64,000 nucleotides of DNA, from NCBI GenBank assembly GCA_016793325.1, contig JAEUKI010000031.1, forward strand, positions 186,001 to 250,000. Direction: 5' to 3'. This document shows positions 32,845-42,359 of this stretch, piece after piece. The notes under the pieces are model-generated. The model was not told where the DNA came from, did no database searches, and saw only the letters and a program-made list of their open reading frames with translations. The DNA is from Myxococcales bacterium. GTDB lineage: Bacteria > Myxococcota_A > Polyangia > Polyangiales > Ga0077539. Numbering within the stretch: the first letter of the stretch is position 1; the number at the start of each line of letters is the position of its first letter. The translations under genes were made by a program, and so were the position numbers.

Positions 32845-34698
32845 TTAGGGAACGCGTCGAAAGCGATAGCGCGCCCACAGCGTCTGACCTGGGATCTCGC
32901 TGCGGGTGAAGCGCACGGTGAGCGCGTCGCCCTCGAGGCCCCACTCGAAGCGGGTGCGTCCCCCGGAGGATGGGCACGTCGCGGTCGCGTCGACGGTCGC
33001 GACGGTGTCGTCGAACGGCACCGTGAAGCTCTGGTGCAGCGGCATTCCGAAGCGCGTGCCCGACGCGAAGAGCAGCACGTTGTCCGTCGTGACGTCGAGC
33101 GTGAGCGTCCTGGTGCTGGTGATCACTTGCCCTCGCGCGAGCGTGTACGACTGAGAAAAATCGATGTTTCCGATCGGCGTGGCGCCGCCGGTCGCGGTGA
33201 CGTCCGCCTCGTCGAGCGCCCAGCGTCCGTCCGGCACGGTCCCTGCGCGCAGCGTCGCGACGCTCGACGCTTGCGTCCACGACCCACGAACGAGCGAAGG
33301 ATCTCGCGGAGCGCTCGCTGGCAAGCACGCGCCCGGCTGGTACGCGACGTCCGTCGGGCGATCGGGTGAGCCTTCGTCGCACAACGGGCTCTCGGGCGGC
33401 GGCGTCGCGAAGATGAAGTTGTTGCACATCTCGTCGGCTGTGCGTTCGCCCACGCGAACGGGCTCTGCGTTGGGGTTGTCGAAGGTGCAGCGCGTGCGAA
33501 GGACGTCGCCGGGTCGAAGCTCGATCGGGAGCGAATAGAAGAGCTGCGACTCGAAGCTCCACCCGCGCAGCGACAGGATGCTCTGCGCGGGGCTCCCTTG
33601 TCGCAAGAGCGATGTCTCGAACTCGGCGCCGAGCAGGTGCATGTGCGGCATGCCCGCGTAGAGCGTCGTGGCGCGACGGATCGTGCATCGGCCTTCGACC
33701 GTGGAGCGCTGCCTCGGAGGCAACGAGAAGTTCATCGAGCCCGTCGAGAACATCCCGTACTCCGTTCCGACCGCGGGGCCGGCGAGCATGCGCACGCCGC
33801 TCGAGTCGCGGACGCCCGGAACCCCAGCGCCATTGTTGTAGTGAATTTGCAGGATGAATCGATCGCCCGGCGCGACCCTGAGCCCGCCCGACGGAAACTC
33901 GAGCGCGGTCTGCCCCGGCGCCCACACAAACAAGTACTGCGCGCCGTTGGGCATGCCTCCTCCGCCGTTGCAGTCGAAGCTGCCCGGCGCCGTCGTCCGC
34001 AGCACGTCCTTCGAGAGCACGATGTGATGGAGCACGCGTGACTCGTCGATGATCGCCTCGAAGCGCCGGACGAATCGCGGCTCGGGGATGCTCGGCTCGA
34101 TCACGAAGCACTGGTAGGCGTCGCGCACCGTAGGCTCGACCGGAAAGCGATCCGCGCGGAGCTCGATCGGCGTCAGTCCCGCGGGGGCGCGCTCGGGCGC
34201 GAGCAAAGGAGGTGCGCTCGCAACCAGGCCGTTCGACGGTTGCACCTCGCGCTGTCCGCAGCTCGCCCACGCCGCGATCGCTCGCGCGTCCTCGTCTGGG
34301 AGCCTCGGCAAGCTCGCGGGCGGCATCGATCTGCGCGCGACTCGGTCCGCGATGTGCTCGAAGCCCGAGCGCCCATCGGCGCGTCGCGTGGCGATCGACG
34401 CGAGCTCGCGCAGCGACGAAGGCGCCCCGAAGTTGGGAACGGCCCCGTGGCACTGCCCGCAGTAGCGCTCGACGAGCGGCCGCACCGTCGTGTTCCACTG
34501 CGCTTCGTCGGGGACGCACGGCGCTCCCGCTTCGCTCTGCGCGTCCACGGTCGCGCCATCGCCGGCGCCGCCATCGACGGTCGCGTCGGGGTCTCGCGTC
34601 TGCGGCGTCGCGCACGACGCGTCGAGCGCGAGCACCGATGCCACAAAGAGTGTGCTCGTCCATGAGCCGAGGGGAATCTCGAAGCGTCGAACCGTCAC
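32845..34698 (-). CDS. Heme-c/copper type II monooxygenase lipoprotein
   Basis: This 617-residue exported protein has a possible lipid-anchor Cys29 after a hydrophobic signal and an acidic low-complexity spacer. Residues about 64-150 form a cytochrome-c-like domain: heme motif CGQCH (80-84) with a possible Met125 axial ligand (SMPPAS). Residues about 190-430 carry copper-binding motifs of the ascorbate-dependent type II monooxygenases (dopamine beta-hydroxylase/peptidylglycine hydroxylase family): HHIVLS (224-229), IHYNN (His286), MPHMHLLG (His352 and His354) and the copper Met in DEMCNNF (Met424). The fused heme could feed electrons to the copper site. It is divergent from a TetR gene with a perfect operator between them. 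Confidence 0.85.
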   Translation of the reverse strand: MTVRRFEIPLGSWTSTLFVASVLALDASCATPQTRDPDATVDGGAGDGATVDAQSEAGAPCVPDEAQWNTTVRPLVERYCGQCHGAVPNFGAPSSLRELASIATRRADGRSGFEHIADRVARRSMPPASLPRLPDEDARAIAAWASCGQREVQPSNGLVASAPPLLAPERAPAGLTPIELRADRFPVEPTVRDAYQCFVIEPSIPEPRFVRRFEAIIDESRVLHHIVLSKDVLRTTAPGSFDCNGGGGMPNGAQYLFVWAPGQTALEFPSGGLRVAPGDRFILQIHYNNGAGVPGVRDSSGVRMLAGPAVGTEYGMFSTGSMNFSLPPRQRSTVEGRCTIRRATTLYAGMPHMHLLGAEFETSLLRQGSPAQSILSLRGWSFESQLFYSLPIELRPGDVLRTRCTFDNPNAEPVRVGERTADEMCNNFIFATPPPESPLCDEGSPDRPTDVAYQPGACLPASAPRDPSLVRGSWTQASSVATLRAGTVPDGRWALDEADVTATGGATPIGNIDFSQSYTLARGQVITSTRTLTLDVTTDNVLLFASGTRFGMPLHQSFTVPFDDTVATVDATATCPSSGGRTRFEWGLEGDALTVRFTRSEIPGQTLWARYRFRRVP

Positions 34699-34764
34699 AG
34701 GGGCCTCCGATCGTTGCGCGTTCGGCTCGCCGACCTGTCAGCGAGCCCACGGGTCGAACAAAGC

Positions 34765-34788
34765 ACATTGCAACTATTGTTGCAATGT
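34765..34788. promoter_or_regulatory. TetR-type operator, perfect inverted repeat
   Basis: Arms ACATTGCAAC and GTTGCAATGT are separated by TATT. The 24-base site lies between the divergent starts of the copper monooxygenase (34698) and the TetR regulator (34842), 54 bases before the latter. Size and symmetry fit a TetR dimer site controlling both genes. Confidence 0.7.
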
Positions 34789-34841
34789 TGGTCCGTGGCT
34801 TATTTGTGGCACTCCGGCGCTGTCGTAAGCTCTCGTCCTCG

Positions 34842-35474
34842 ATGCAGAAGAAACCCTCGGTTCGCCGCGAACTCCCGGCGCGGCGGCGCGACGTCGGACG
34901 CGCGCGCGGCGCTCCGATCGCGGACGCGATCCTCGAGCACGCGCTCGACGAGCTGCTCGAGCACGGCGTTGCGTCGTTGAGCGTTGATCGGATCGCGCGC
35001 GCTGCGGACGTGAACAAGACGAGCATCTACCGTCGATGGCCGACGCGCGAGGCGCTCATCGAGGCGGCGCTCGCGAGGGTTCTCTCGGAGCTGTCGTTGC
35101 AGCTCGAGGACACGGGCTCGCTTCGAAGCGACCTGCTCGCGATGGTCACGACGGTCGGGCGCTTCATGGAGTCTCCGCGCGGACGAGCGCTCGCGCGCGC
35201 GACGCTCGGCGCGAGCTCGGACCGACCGCTCATGGTGGTTCCGACAGAGGGCGATGGTGTTGCCGGCGCTGCGGCGCTGGTCGAGAGGGCCATCGCGCGC
35301 GGCGAGTGGCGGAGCGACGCGGACCCGATCGTCGTTCTTCCTGCGCTGCTCGGGGCCATCACGCAGCGCGTGATCGTCGAACGCCACGCCCCTACGGACG
35401 CGTGGGCGACGGCGCTGGTGGAGCTGTTCGTTCGAGCGGTCGCTCCGACGAGTCTCCCTGCGACCGAGGCGTAG
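34842..35474 (+). CDS. TetR-family transcriptional regulator
   Basis: This 210-residue protein has a basic N-terminus and a TetR helix-turn-helix at about residues 25-70 (AILEHALDELLEHGVASLSV, IARAADVNKTSIYRRWPTRE). The C-terminal ligand domain ends in AWATALVELFVRA. It starts at the ATG at 34842; the longer frame upstream passes through the operator and is rejected. The likely target is the divergent copper/heme monooxygenase gene plus itself. The 3' end overlaps the convergent secreted protein gene by 83 bases. Confidence 0.9.
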   Translation: MQKKPSVRRELPARRRDVGRARGAPIADAILEHALDELLEHGVASLSVDRIARAADVNKTSIYRRWPTREALIEAALARVLSELSLQLEDTGSLRSDLLAMVTTVGRFMESPRGRALARATLGASSDRPLMVVPTEGDGVAGAAALVERAIARGEWRSDADPIVVLPALLGAITQRVIVERHAPTDAWATALVELFVRAVAPTSLPATEA

Positions 35475-36768
35475 CGCTCAGCCACAATCGATCGTCGAAC
35501 AAGAGGCCGCTCGCGCCAACGCCCACGCGCGCGACGCGCGTGCTCCCGCGCGTCTCGATCGTCGCTCGCTCGAGCGTCCAGCGCGCACCGCCGTCACGCG
35601 AGCGATGAATTCGTGTGCGATCATGGTTCCACGCGACCGCGCGCCGCGTGTCGAAGAACCAGAGGCCCGCGGTGTCCTCGGGGAGCGTCGTCCACCGCGT
35701 CGGACCTTCGGCGCACACGGTGAGCGTGCGCGCGAGCGCCGTGGGTTCGCTCGACGCGACGAAGGACGCGATCGCGCACCCATCGCGATACACGACGCCT
35801 CGCTCGGGGCGATGGCTCGCGACCTCGAGTTCGGGCGTGCGCTCGCAGCGCTCGACGCCCCGAGGCCACTGAACGCAGAGCGATTCACGGTGGCACACGA
35901 CGCGAGCCTTCGCGGCGATGGGCGCGTCCGTCGGCGCGAAGACGACCTCGATGGGGGGCTCGGCGGTTCGCTCGAGCGGCGGCGTCGCCGATCGCAGCGC
36001 GTGTTCGACGCGCGCGAGGTCGCCGTGCTCGAAGGGGTGGGCTGTTGGTTCGCGGTCCAAACACGAGGGATCGAGGACGCACGGATTGTCGAAGTCGTGC
36101 ATGCACACGCGCTCACCTGCGTGCAGTCCGAGATACTCGCGCAAGATCTCGCCCGCTCGCTCCGTGCGCACCCAGCGCGCTCGGGTGGAGCTGCGCTCGA
36201 GCCAACGTCGCTCGCTCGTCATCGCGAAGAGCACACCGCGCGTCGAGCGAACGCCGAGCAGCGCGCGCGCGTCTGGCGGGCCGAGCTCGCGTACGAGTCG
36301 ATCTCCGTCGAGGACGTACAAGCTCCCGTTCGCGTCGACGATCGCGAGCGAGGCGTCCGTCGAGCGCGCTCGCTCCACCCGACCCGAGAGCTGTTGCGCA
36401 CGCGCCAGCGCTCCCGTGAACGTCCTCGCTCGATACACCGCCCCGTCCGTCGCAACGAAGAGCCACCCTTCGCCCGTCGATCGCGCGACGGACCACGCGA
36501 CGTCGGGGTCGTTGCCGAAAGCGAGCTCGTTGCGCGCCGTGAGCTCGATCCGAAGCGCGCCCGAGAGCGCGAAGAGCGCGCCGCCCCGTCGCGCGACGAT
36601 CCGCAGGTCCCCCGTAGGCTTCGCGAGCCAGCGTGTCGGCTCGATCGGTCGTGGCGCGATCGTCGGTAAGCGCTGGGCGCTCGTCGGCTGCGCCGTGCGT
36701 CGCGTCGCCCCGAGCGCGATCGCGAAGAGCGCCGCTGTCACCCACGCGAGACGCATCGAGACCGCCAT
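35392..36768 (-). CDS. Secreted beta-propeller-like protein
   Basis: This 458-residue protein starts at the ATG at 36768, with a signal-like hydrophobic N-terminus (MRLAWVTAALFAIALGAT). It is rich in repeated beta-strand units with Trp and Asp-Gly turns (GEGWLFVATDGAVYRA, ANGSLYVLDGDRLVRELG, IHRSRDGGARWTLERATIE). The last is a BNR/Asp-box-like motif, so a beta-propeller fold is likely. Several Cys pairs suggest disulfides. The function is unknown. The last 28 codons overlap the TetR gene on the other strand. Confidence 0.65.
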   Translation of the reverse strand: MAVSMRLAWVTAALFAIALGATRRTAQPTSAQRLPTIAPRPIEPTRWLAKPTGDLRIVARRGGALFALSGALRIELTARNELAFGNDPDVAWSVARSTGEGWLFVATDGAVYRARTFTGALARAQQLSGRVERARSTDASLAIVDANGSLYVLDGDRLVRELGPPDARALLGVRSTRGVLFAMTSERRWLERSSTRARWVRTERAGEILREYLGLHAGERVCMHDFDNPCVLDPSCLDREPTAHPFEHGDLARVEHALRSATPPLERTAEPPIEVVFAPTDAPIAAKARVVCHRESLCVQWPRGVERCERTPELEVASHRPERGVVYRDGCAIASFVASSEPTALARTLTVCAEGPTRWTTLPEDTAGLWFFDTRRAVAWNHDRTRIHRSRDGGARWTLERATIETRGSTRVARVGVGASGLLFDDRLWLSATPRSQGDSSERPLERTAPPAPSPTRP

Positions 36769-36883
36769 CGCGCGCTCCTTCGCGCGAGCGCGCGAACGGT
36801 GACGGCTGCGTGCGAATCGTGGGCCCGAAACGATGTGACATACTCTGACTGCAGTTGTTTGCCGGTGTCTCGTTCGATGAGCG

Positions 36884-37252
36884 ATGGTCTCGTACATGAC
36901 AGCCGCACACGCGCTCGGCGCGCCGGAGCTCGCCGCTCAGCCCACCGCCAACGATGACGCTTCGACGCGACCGGACCGCGTCGCGACGATCATCGTTCGT
37001 CGCGAGCCTCTGTGGCCGGGAACGGACCCCGTGACGTGCGTCGAGCTCCGCGACGGGCAAGATCACTTGATCGAGGTCTTCGACGGGAGCGACGGGCTCT
37101 CGGTCCTCGGCGAAGCCATCGAGCACTGCCGCGCCTCGGGGATCACCGTGACGTCCATCGTCGAGATCGAGCCGCCAAAGCCGCTCAGCCACGCGCAACG
37201 CGCGCGACAGCGAGAGGCCGCGGTCGCCGCGTGGCGCGCCTTTCGCGAGTGA
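36884..37252 (+). CDS. Small hypothetical protein
   Basis: This 122-residue protein starts at the ATG at 36884, with an in-frame ATG at 36896 as an alternative. The middle has a compact alternating pattern (RVATIIVRREPLWPGTDPVT, HLIEVFDGSDGLSVLGEAIE, GITVTSIVEIEPPKPLS) and the C-terminus is a basic helix. There is no signal or membrane segment. It lies upstream of the Rieske fusion gene on the same strand with a 129-base gap. The family is not recognised. Confidence 0.65.
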   Translation: MVSYMTAAHALGAPELAAQPTANDDASTRPDRVATIIVRREPLWPGTDPVTCVELRDGQDHLIEVFDGSDGLSVLGEAIEHCRASGITVTSIVEIEPPKPLSHAQRARQREAAVAAWRAFRE

Positions 37253-37381
37253 TCGAAATCAACTGCGGTGCCATGGGCTCGCGTCGCGAGAGCGCTCGTG
37301 CTCTCGTCGGGCGATGGTTCAGCTCCTGGCGTACGAATCGCTGCGCGCGAACGATCGCGCTCGTCGGTCCGAGAAGACGCG

Positions 37382-39067
37382 ATGACCGACCCTGTCTCGC
37401 GGTTTCGCTCGTTGTGTTCGCTCTCGTCGCTCGGCGAGGGCAGACCCACGCTCGTGCGCGCCGAAGGCGGCCGTCGGCTCGTGTGCATTCGTCGCGGCGA
37501 TTCGGTGGACGTGCTCGATGACGAGTGCCCGCACGAGGGCCATCCGCTCTCGATGGGCGTGTATCGCGACGGAGTGCTCACGTGCCAGTGGCACAACTGG
37601 CGCTTTCGCGCGGAGGACGGCGAGTGCCTCGTCGGGCACGAGTCGGTGCGTCGTCACCCGTGCGAGGTCCTTCACGGCGAGGTGTTCGTCGCGGTCGACG
37701 GAGACAACGCTCGCGAAGCGACCGAGCACGAGCGCGCGAGGCACCGCGAGGACCTCCGTCGCGCGATCGACCGATGCTCGCTCGACGGCGCGGTGCGCGC
37801 TGCGCTGAGGCTCTCGCGGCTCGATCGTCCGTGGGCCGTGTGGCTCGTCGCGCTCGATCGCGTCGCGCGCCGGGCGCACATGGGGCCGGGCGACGCGCTC
37901 TCGAGGCTCCGCGCGGCGTGGGCCCTCTACGAGGCGAACGTCCTCTCGCTGCCGGAGGCGTGCGCCGTCGCGTGCGCGGGCGCGATTGATTTCGTGGCCG
38001 GTGCGCGCGCGATGCGCGAGCCGGTCGCCGTCGAGTCCGACGAAGACGCGAGCGCGGACGTCCTCGTGGCGCTCGCGGAGGAGCGCGTCGAGGACGCGGT
38101 GGCGATGGCGCTCGGCTTGCGCCCCGAGCGCTCGTTCGAATTCGTGTGTCGCGCGTGGCTCTCGCCGTGGCTCTCGACGCGGCTGTGGGACGGCGGCTTG
38201 CTCCTCGCGCGCGTCGAGGACGCGCTCGCGATCTTTCGACGGATCGACGCGGACGTCCTCGCGTTGCGCGCCGACGGAGCGCTCGAGTCCGCGCTCGAAC
38301 GCGAAGAGCTCGGGCGCTACGTCCTCGCCGCGGTGCTGCGCGGCGCCGCGAGCGCCGTAGCCGACAGCGAGCTCCCTGGGTGGAGGTCCACGCGCCAAGC
38401 GCTGCTCGACGCGCGCTCGATGCGCGCGACCGACGAGGCGCGCGCGATCGCAGCGGACGCGCTCGCTGTTGAATTCATGGGCTCGGAGGCGCAGGCCCTC
38501 GCCGCGACGCGGAGCGCGGTCGAGCTCGGCGCGTCGCCCGCCACGCTCGCGGCGATCGAACGCGCGCTCGGCGTCGCCTCGGTCGAGCGGCTCGCCCGCT
38601 ACGATCTGCGCTGGTCGCGTCGGCGCACGGTGAGCCCCGTTCGCTGCATCGACGTCGGCGCGGCGGCGCGCTCGGCGCGGGCGCTCGCGGTGTTCGGTCC
38701 GACCGTCTCGACCGCGCAGCGCCTCGCGCTCTCGATCGCCACCACCGGCCTCGTGGGAAAGCTGCGCCGCACCAGCCTCGACGCGCGTCCTCCCCCCGAC
38801 ACCACGCATTCGCTCGCGACGCTCGCGGCCCTCGTTCGACGCGGTTGTCTCGCGGACGCCTCGCTCCGAGCCGAGTCTGCGCCGCTCGCCTTCGCGCTGT
38901 GGTCTCTGCACGTCGAGCACGGCGTCGCGGTCGAAGCCTGCGCGGCCGCCGCGCAACGAGCCTTCGTCGAAGACGCGCCGCTCGACCTCGGGCGCATCGC
39001 CGAAGTGTCCGAGCTGCGCACGAGCCGCGATGGCCACGGCGCGCGCCGACCTGGGGCGCTCGAGTGA
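37382..39067 (+). CDS. Rieske [2Fe-2S] domain fused to a large helical domain
   Basis: This 561-residue protein starts at the ATG at 37382. Residues about 8-110 are a Rieske ferredoxin domain: CPHEG (Cys49, His51) and CQWHNW (Cys68, His71) bind a 2Fe-2S cluster. The remaining 450 residues are almost wholly helical, rich in Ala, Arg and Leu (AAWALYEANVLSLPEACAVA, FVAGARAMREPVAV), with no recognised catalytic motif. There is no signal peptide. The usual partners of Rieske domains (non-heme iron oxygenase, quinol oxidase) are not next to it. The fusion looks unusual. A redox role with an unknown helical partner domain is inferred. Confidence 0.8.
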   Translation: MTDPVSRFRSLCSLSSLGEGRPTLVRAEGGRRLVCIRRGDSVDVLDDECPHEGHPLSMGVYRDGVLTCQWHNWRFRAEDGECLVGHESVRRHPCEVLHGEVFVAVDGDNAREATEHERARHREDLRRAIDRCSLDGAVRAALRLSRLDRPWAVWLVALDRVARRAHMGPGDALSRLRAAWALYEANVLSLPEACAVACAGAIDFVAGARAMREPVAVESDEDASADVLVALAEERVEDAVAMALGLRPERSFEFVCRAWLSPWLSTRLWDGGLLLARVEDALAIFRRIDADVLALRADGALESALEREELGRYVLAAVLRGAASAVADSELPGWRSTRQALLDARSMRATDEARAIAADALAVEFMGSEAQALAATRSAVELGASPATLAAIERALGVASVERLARYDLRWSRRRTVSPVRCIDVGAAARSARALAVFGPTVSTAQRLALSIATTGLVGKLRRTSLDARPPPDTTHSLATLAALVRRGCLADASLRAESAPLAFALWSLHVEHGVAVEACAAAAQRAFVEDAPLDLGRIAEVSELRTSRDGHGARRPGALE

Positions 39068-39159
39068 GCCGCGCGGGCTGTTAGCAACGCAACGCTCGAG
39101 GTCGCGCGGCTGCGAATTGTCTGCAAAATAAGCGGCGTTCGCGCTGGCCAGAGAGTTGT

Positions 39160-39915
39160 ATGTTCCCCCGCGCGATCGAGGTCATTGTGGACTGCATTCA
39201 CCGTTGTCGTGCGTTGGCGATCGGGCTCTTTGTGCTCTGTGGGTCGAGCGTCGCGCACGCGCAGAGCGCGCCTCCGACGGCCACGGCGTCGGCGACGACC
39301 GCCACCGCGACGACGGCCGTCGCGCAGCCCCCGACGACGACCGCTGCGCCACCGCCGACTCCGCGCGAGGTCATCTATGCCGTCCAGGGGGCGATGCTCT
39401 CGCCGACGGCGCGCTATCGGCACTTGTCGTACTCGCTGCTCGGGGGCGCGACGATCGGCGCTGGGTATTCACCAGCGATCAACACGACCGTCGGCGCGGA
39501 CGTCTCTGCGGCGGCAGAGTTTCGTGTGCTGTTTCGAGGGATCGTCATCGCTCCCTCGCTCGGGCTCAAGGTCACGGGCGTGCAGCTGCCCAACGCGCCG
39601 ACGGGCGCAGCGCTCGGAATGCTCGCGGTCTTCGGCGTCGGCGGCGGCTATCAGTTCGGGCTCAACAACAACCTCGCGCTCGGCGCCGTGCTCGGGTACC
39701 GCGTGTCGTTGCTCGTCGCGGGCGGAGTGCAAGCTTTGCACACGGTGACGATCGATGTTCCGCTGACGATTCACGTCGGACAAAACGGGATCATCGAGCC
39801 CTTCGTTCAAGGGGGGATCTCGATCGGCGAGCTCGCGACGATGCCGAGCCCCGGAGCGAACAATCGCGTGCTCGCGCTCTACTCGGGCGGGGCGCGGTTC
39901 GGGGTCACGTTTTAG
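39160..39915 (+). CDS. Outer-membrane beta-barrel-like protein
   Basis: This 251-residue protein has a signal peptide (ALAIGLFVLCGSSVAHAQ) and a Thr/Ala/Pro-rich spacer. Alternating hydrophobic strands follow (YSLLGGATIGAGYSP, GIVIAPSLGLKVTGVQL, FGVGGGYQFGLNN), ending with Phe (GARFGVTF), as in many outer-membrane barrels. It is encoded 26 bases before the TonB receptor and probably in the same transcript. A structural or porin-like role is likely; the substrate is unknown. Confidence 0.75.
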   Translation: MFPRAIEVIVDCIHRCRALAIGLFVLCGSSVAHAQSAPPTATASATTATATTAVAQPPTTTAAPPPTPREVIYAVQGAMLSPTARYRHLSYSLLGGATIGAGYSPAINTTVGADVSAAAEFRVLFRGIVIAPSLGLKVTGVQLPNAPTGAALGMLAVFGVGGGYQFGLNNNLALGAVLGYRVSLLVAGGVQALHTVTIDVPLTIHVGQNGIIEPFVQGGISIGELATMPSPGANNRVLALYSGGARFGVTF

Positions 39916-39941
39916 CGCGTTCGAGTGTAGCCTCTGCGCCC

Positions 39942-42359
39942 GTGCGACGGACGCTCGGTCGATACGAACACTGCATCGCGATGGCGGCCGCGATCGTGAG
40001 CGCGACCGTAGCTCGCGACGCGCACGCAGACACGCCGCCGCGATTGCTCACCGCGCCCGATGTGCGCGTACCCGCGAGCGCGACGCTGCCTTCGGACGCC
40101 GCGGTGCTCCTCGAGATCACCGTGACCGAGTCGGGCTCCGTGGCGGATCCGGTGATCGTTCGCGGGATCGACGCGGAGACGGACGGGAGCGTGCTCGACG
40201 CGTCGCGCGCGATGCGCTTCGAGCCCGCGCGGCGCGACGGCGAACCGGTGCGCGTGCGGGTTCGATTTCGATTTCGTGTGCGTCGCGAAGAGTCCGCCAA
40301 CGGCGCTCAATCGACCGGCGAAACCCCTGGCGCTTCGGGCACGAGCGGCGCGCCCGTCCATCGCGCTCCGACGAGGGTCCCGGACAATCCCTTCGGTCCC
40401 GCGCCAGCCCGCGCAGCGACGGCGCAGCCGCGTGTTTCGCGCGGACCGCTGCGGGGCTCCGAGGGCGACGAGCAGAGCGTCACCGTGCGCGGCGTTCGCC
40501 CAGAGCCCGGCGCTGCGACGCGCGAGATCCTCCGCGCCGAAGAGATGACCACGGTGCCGGGCACCTTCGGCGAGCCGCTTCGCGTGGTCGCGTCGATGCC
40601 GGGCGTCGGGCGCTCGCCGTTGGCGGTCGGGTTCTTCCTCGTGCGAGGCGCGTCCTTCGAGAACACGGGGTTCATCGTCGACGGGTTTCCCGTCTTGAAT
40701 TTGTATCACTTCGGCGCGGGACCCTCGGTGATCGCCTCGCCGTTCGTCTCGCAGCTCGAGTTCAACCCGGGCAACTATCCCCTCGCGTACGGGAGGTTCA
40801 GCGCAGGCCTGATTCAAGTTCGAACGGACGTCCCGAGACCACAGGCCCCGCGCGCGATCGTCGAGGTCGATCTGCTTCGCGCAGGGGGCTTCGTCGCCGT
40901 TCCCGTCGGCCGCACCGGGTCGCTCTCGTTCGGGATCCGCCGCAGCTATTTCGACCCGTTTCTGGCCCTGGTCGCGCCCGGCGTCTACGTGGGCTACGGC
41001 GACGCGCAGGCGCGCTTCGAGGTCAACCTCACCGAGCGAACGCGGCTCACGGTGTTCTGGTTCGGCTCGACCGATCGCTTCACCATCGGGCCCAACGGGC
41101 CGTGGCAGGCCAGTCCGTTTACCTCCGGGCTCGACTACGCGTTTTGGCGCGGAATCACGCGGGTCGAGCACCGCGTGTCGCCAACGCTTCGCATCGAATA
41201 CGCCGCGCTCCTCGGCGGCGATCGCGTCGAGGTGCTCTCGAACCGACGGACAGGAACGACGCGCTCGAACCAGAGCTCGGTGCTCTCGGGCGCGGTCATC
41301 GGTCAGCGCTTGGGCGTCCGATACAACGTCAGCGCGATGCACGCGATTCACGCGGGAATCGACGCGCTCGGGCAGATCTACAACGTCACCGCGACCGAGC
41401 GCTCGAACACCGTGAGGCCGACAGAGCTCACGCAAGCCAGCGTCGCGGCGTACGTCGAGCACACGCTCAAGCTCGACCCGGTCGAGCTCGTCACGGGTCT
41501 TCGCGCGGACTACGTGCGCTACGCCGAGCACAACCGGCTCTTGCTCGACCCGAGGCTCGTCGCGCGTTGGCGCGCGCATCGAATGGTCACGGTGATCGCC
41601 GGCTCCGGCGTCTTTCACCAATTGCCCAACGCGCTGCTCATGGTGGCGGGCTTCTCGCTTCCTCCGCAGCGCGCGTGGCAGAACTCGCTCGGCGTCGAGC
41701 TCGACCTCGGCGCGCAGTTCGACGCGCGCGTGACGGGGTATTTCAACTACCTGTTCGACCTGCCTCCCACCGGGGGGATCACGCCGAGCATCAACGACCC
41801 CGGGCGGGACGGAGACATCGGCCTCGACGCCGGGACGCTGTTTCGAGGGCAGGGCAGGGCGTACGGCCTCGAGCTCTTCTTGCGGCGACGGCTCGAGCGA
41901 GGGCTGTACGGCTGGATCAGCTACACGCTCTCGCGCAGCGAGCGGTTTGCGCCAGGAGGTCCCGTGGAGCTGTTCAACTTCGACCAGACCCACGTTTTCA
42001 ACCTGGCCCTCTCGTGGAAGATCAACGATCGATGGCGGGTCGGCGCGCGGTTTCAGCTCGCGACCGGAACGCCCGTGTCCAACATCGTCGGCTCGATCTT
42101 CAACACCGACGAGCGCGCGTTCGCGCCGTTTACGGAGATGGGCGTCGATCGAACGCCGCTGTCGAACCAGCTCGACCTGCGCGTGGACTACTCATTTCGT
42201 GTGTGGCGATTCAAGATGAACGCCTTCTTGGACGTGATGAACGCGTACAACGCGCAGAACGGCGACCTCGGGTGGACGTACCGGTACGACTACGCGGTGC
42301 GCGTTCCGGGCGGGGGAATCCCGATCCTTCCGACGATCGGCATCCGAGGTGAGCTGTGA
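39942..42359 (+). CDS. TonB-dependent receptor with N-terminal TonB-C-like domain
   Basis: A GTG start at 39942 gives 805 residues with a good signal peptide (basic RRTLGR, hydrophobic AAAIVSATVA, cleavage DAHA). Residues about 38-115 resemble the periplasmic TonB C-terminal domain (AVLLEITVTESGSVADPVIV, ASRAMRFEPARRDGEPVRVR). After a Pro/Ala linker comes a plug domain (about 190-310: FFLVRGASFENTGFIVDGFP, FVSQLEFNPGNYPLAYGRFS) and then a barrel ending in an outer-membrane-type final strand. Such fused receptors occur in myxobacteria and may not need a separate TonB. The substrate is unknown. The downstream lipoprotein overlaps by four bases (GTGA). Confidence 0.85.
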   Translation: MRRTLGRYEHCIAMAAAIVSATVARDAHADTPPRLLTAPDVRVPASATLPSDAAVLLEITVTESGSVADPVIVRGIDAETDGSVLDASRAMRFEPARRDGEPVRVRVRFRFRVRREESANGAQSTGETPGASGTSGAPVHRAPTRVPDNPFGPAPARAATAQPRVSRGPLRGSEGDEQSVTVRGVRPEPGAATREILRAEEMTTVPGTFGEPLRVVASMPGVGRSPLAVGFFLVRGASFENTGFIVDGFPVLNLYHFGAGPSVIASPFVSQLEFNPGNYPLAYGRFSAGLIQVRTDVPRPQAPRAIVEVDLLRAGGFVAVPVGRTGSLSFGIRRSYFDPFLALVAPGVYVGYGDAQARFEVNLTERTRLTVFWFGSTDRFTIGPNGPWQASPFTSGLDYAFWRGITRVEHRVSPTLRIEYAALLGGDRVEVLSNRRTGTTRSNQSSVLSGAVIGQRLGVRYNVSAMHAIHAGIDALGQIYNVTATERSNTVRPTELTQASVAAYVEHTLKLDPVELVTGLRADYVRYAEHNRLLLDPRLVARWRAHRMVTVIAGSGVFHQLPNALLMVAGFSLPPQRAWQNSLGVELDLGAQFDARVTGYFNYLFDLPPTGGITPSINDPGRDGDIGLDAGTLFRGQGRAYGLELFLRRRLERGLYGWISYTLSRSERFAPGGPVELFNFDQTHVFNLALSWKINDRWRVGARFQLATGTPVSNIVGSIFNTDERAFAPFTEMGVDRTPLSNQLDLRVDYSFRVWRFKMNAFLDVMNAYNAQNGDLGWTYRYDYAVRVPGGGIPILPTIGIRGEL

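Noticed and set aside
39156..39941. Upstream extension of the TonB receptor frame
   Set aside because: It overlaps the beta-barrel gene at 39160-39915 in another frame. A good signal peptide begins at the GTG at 39942.
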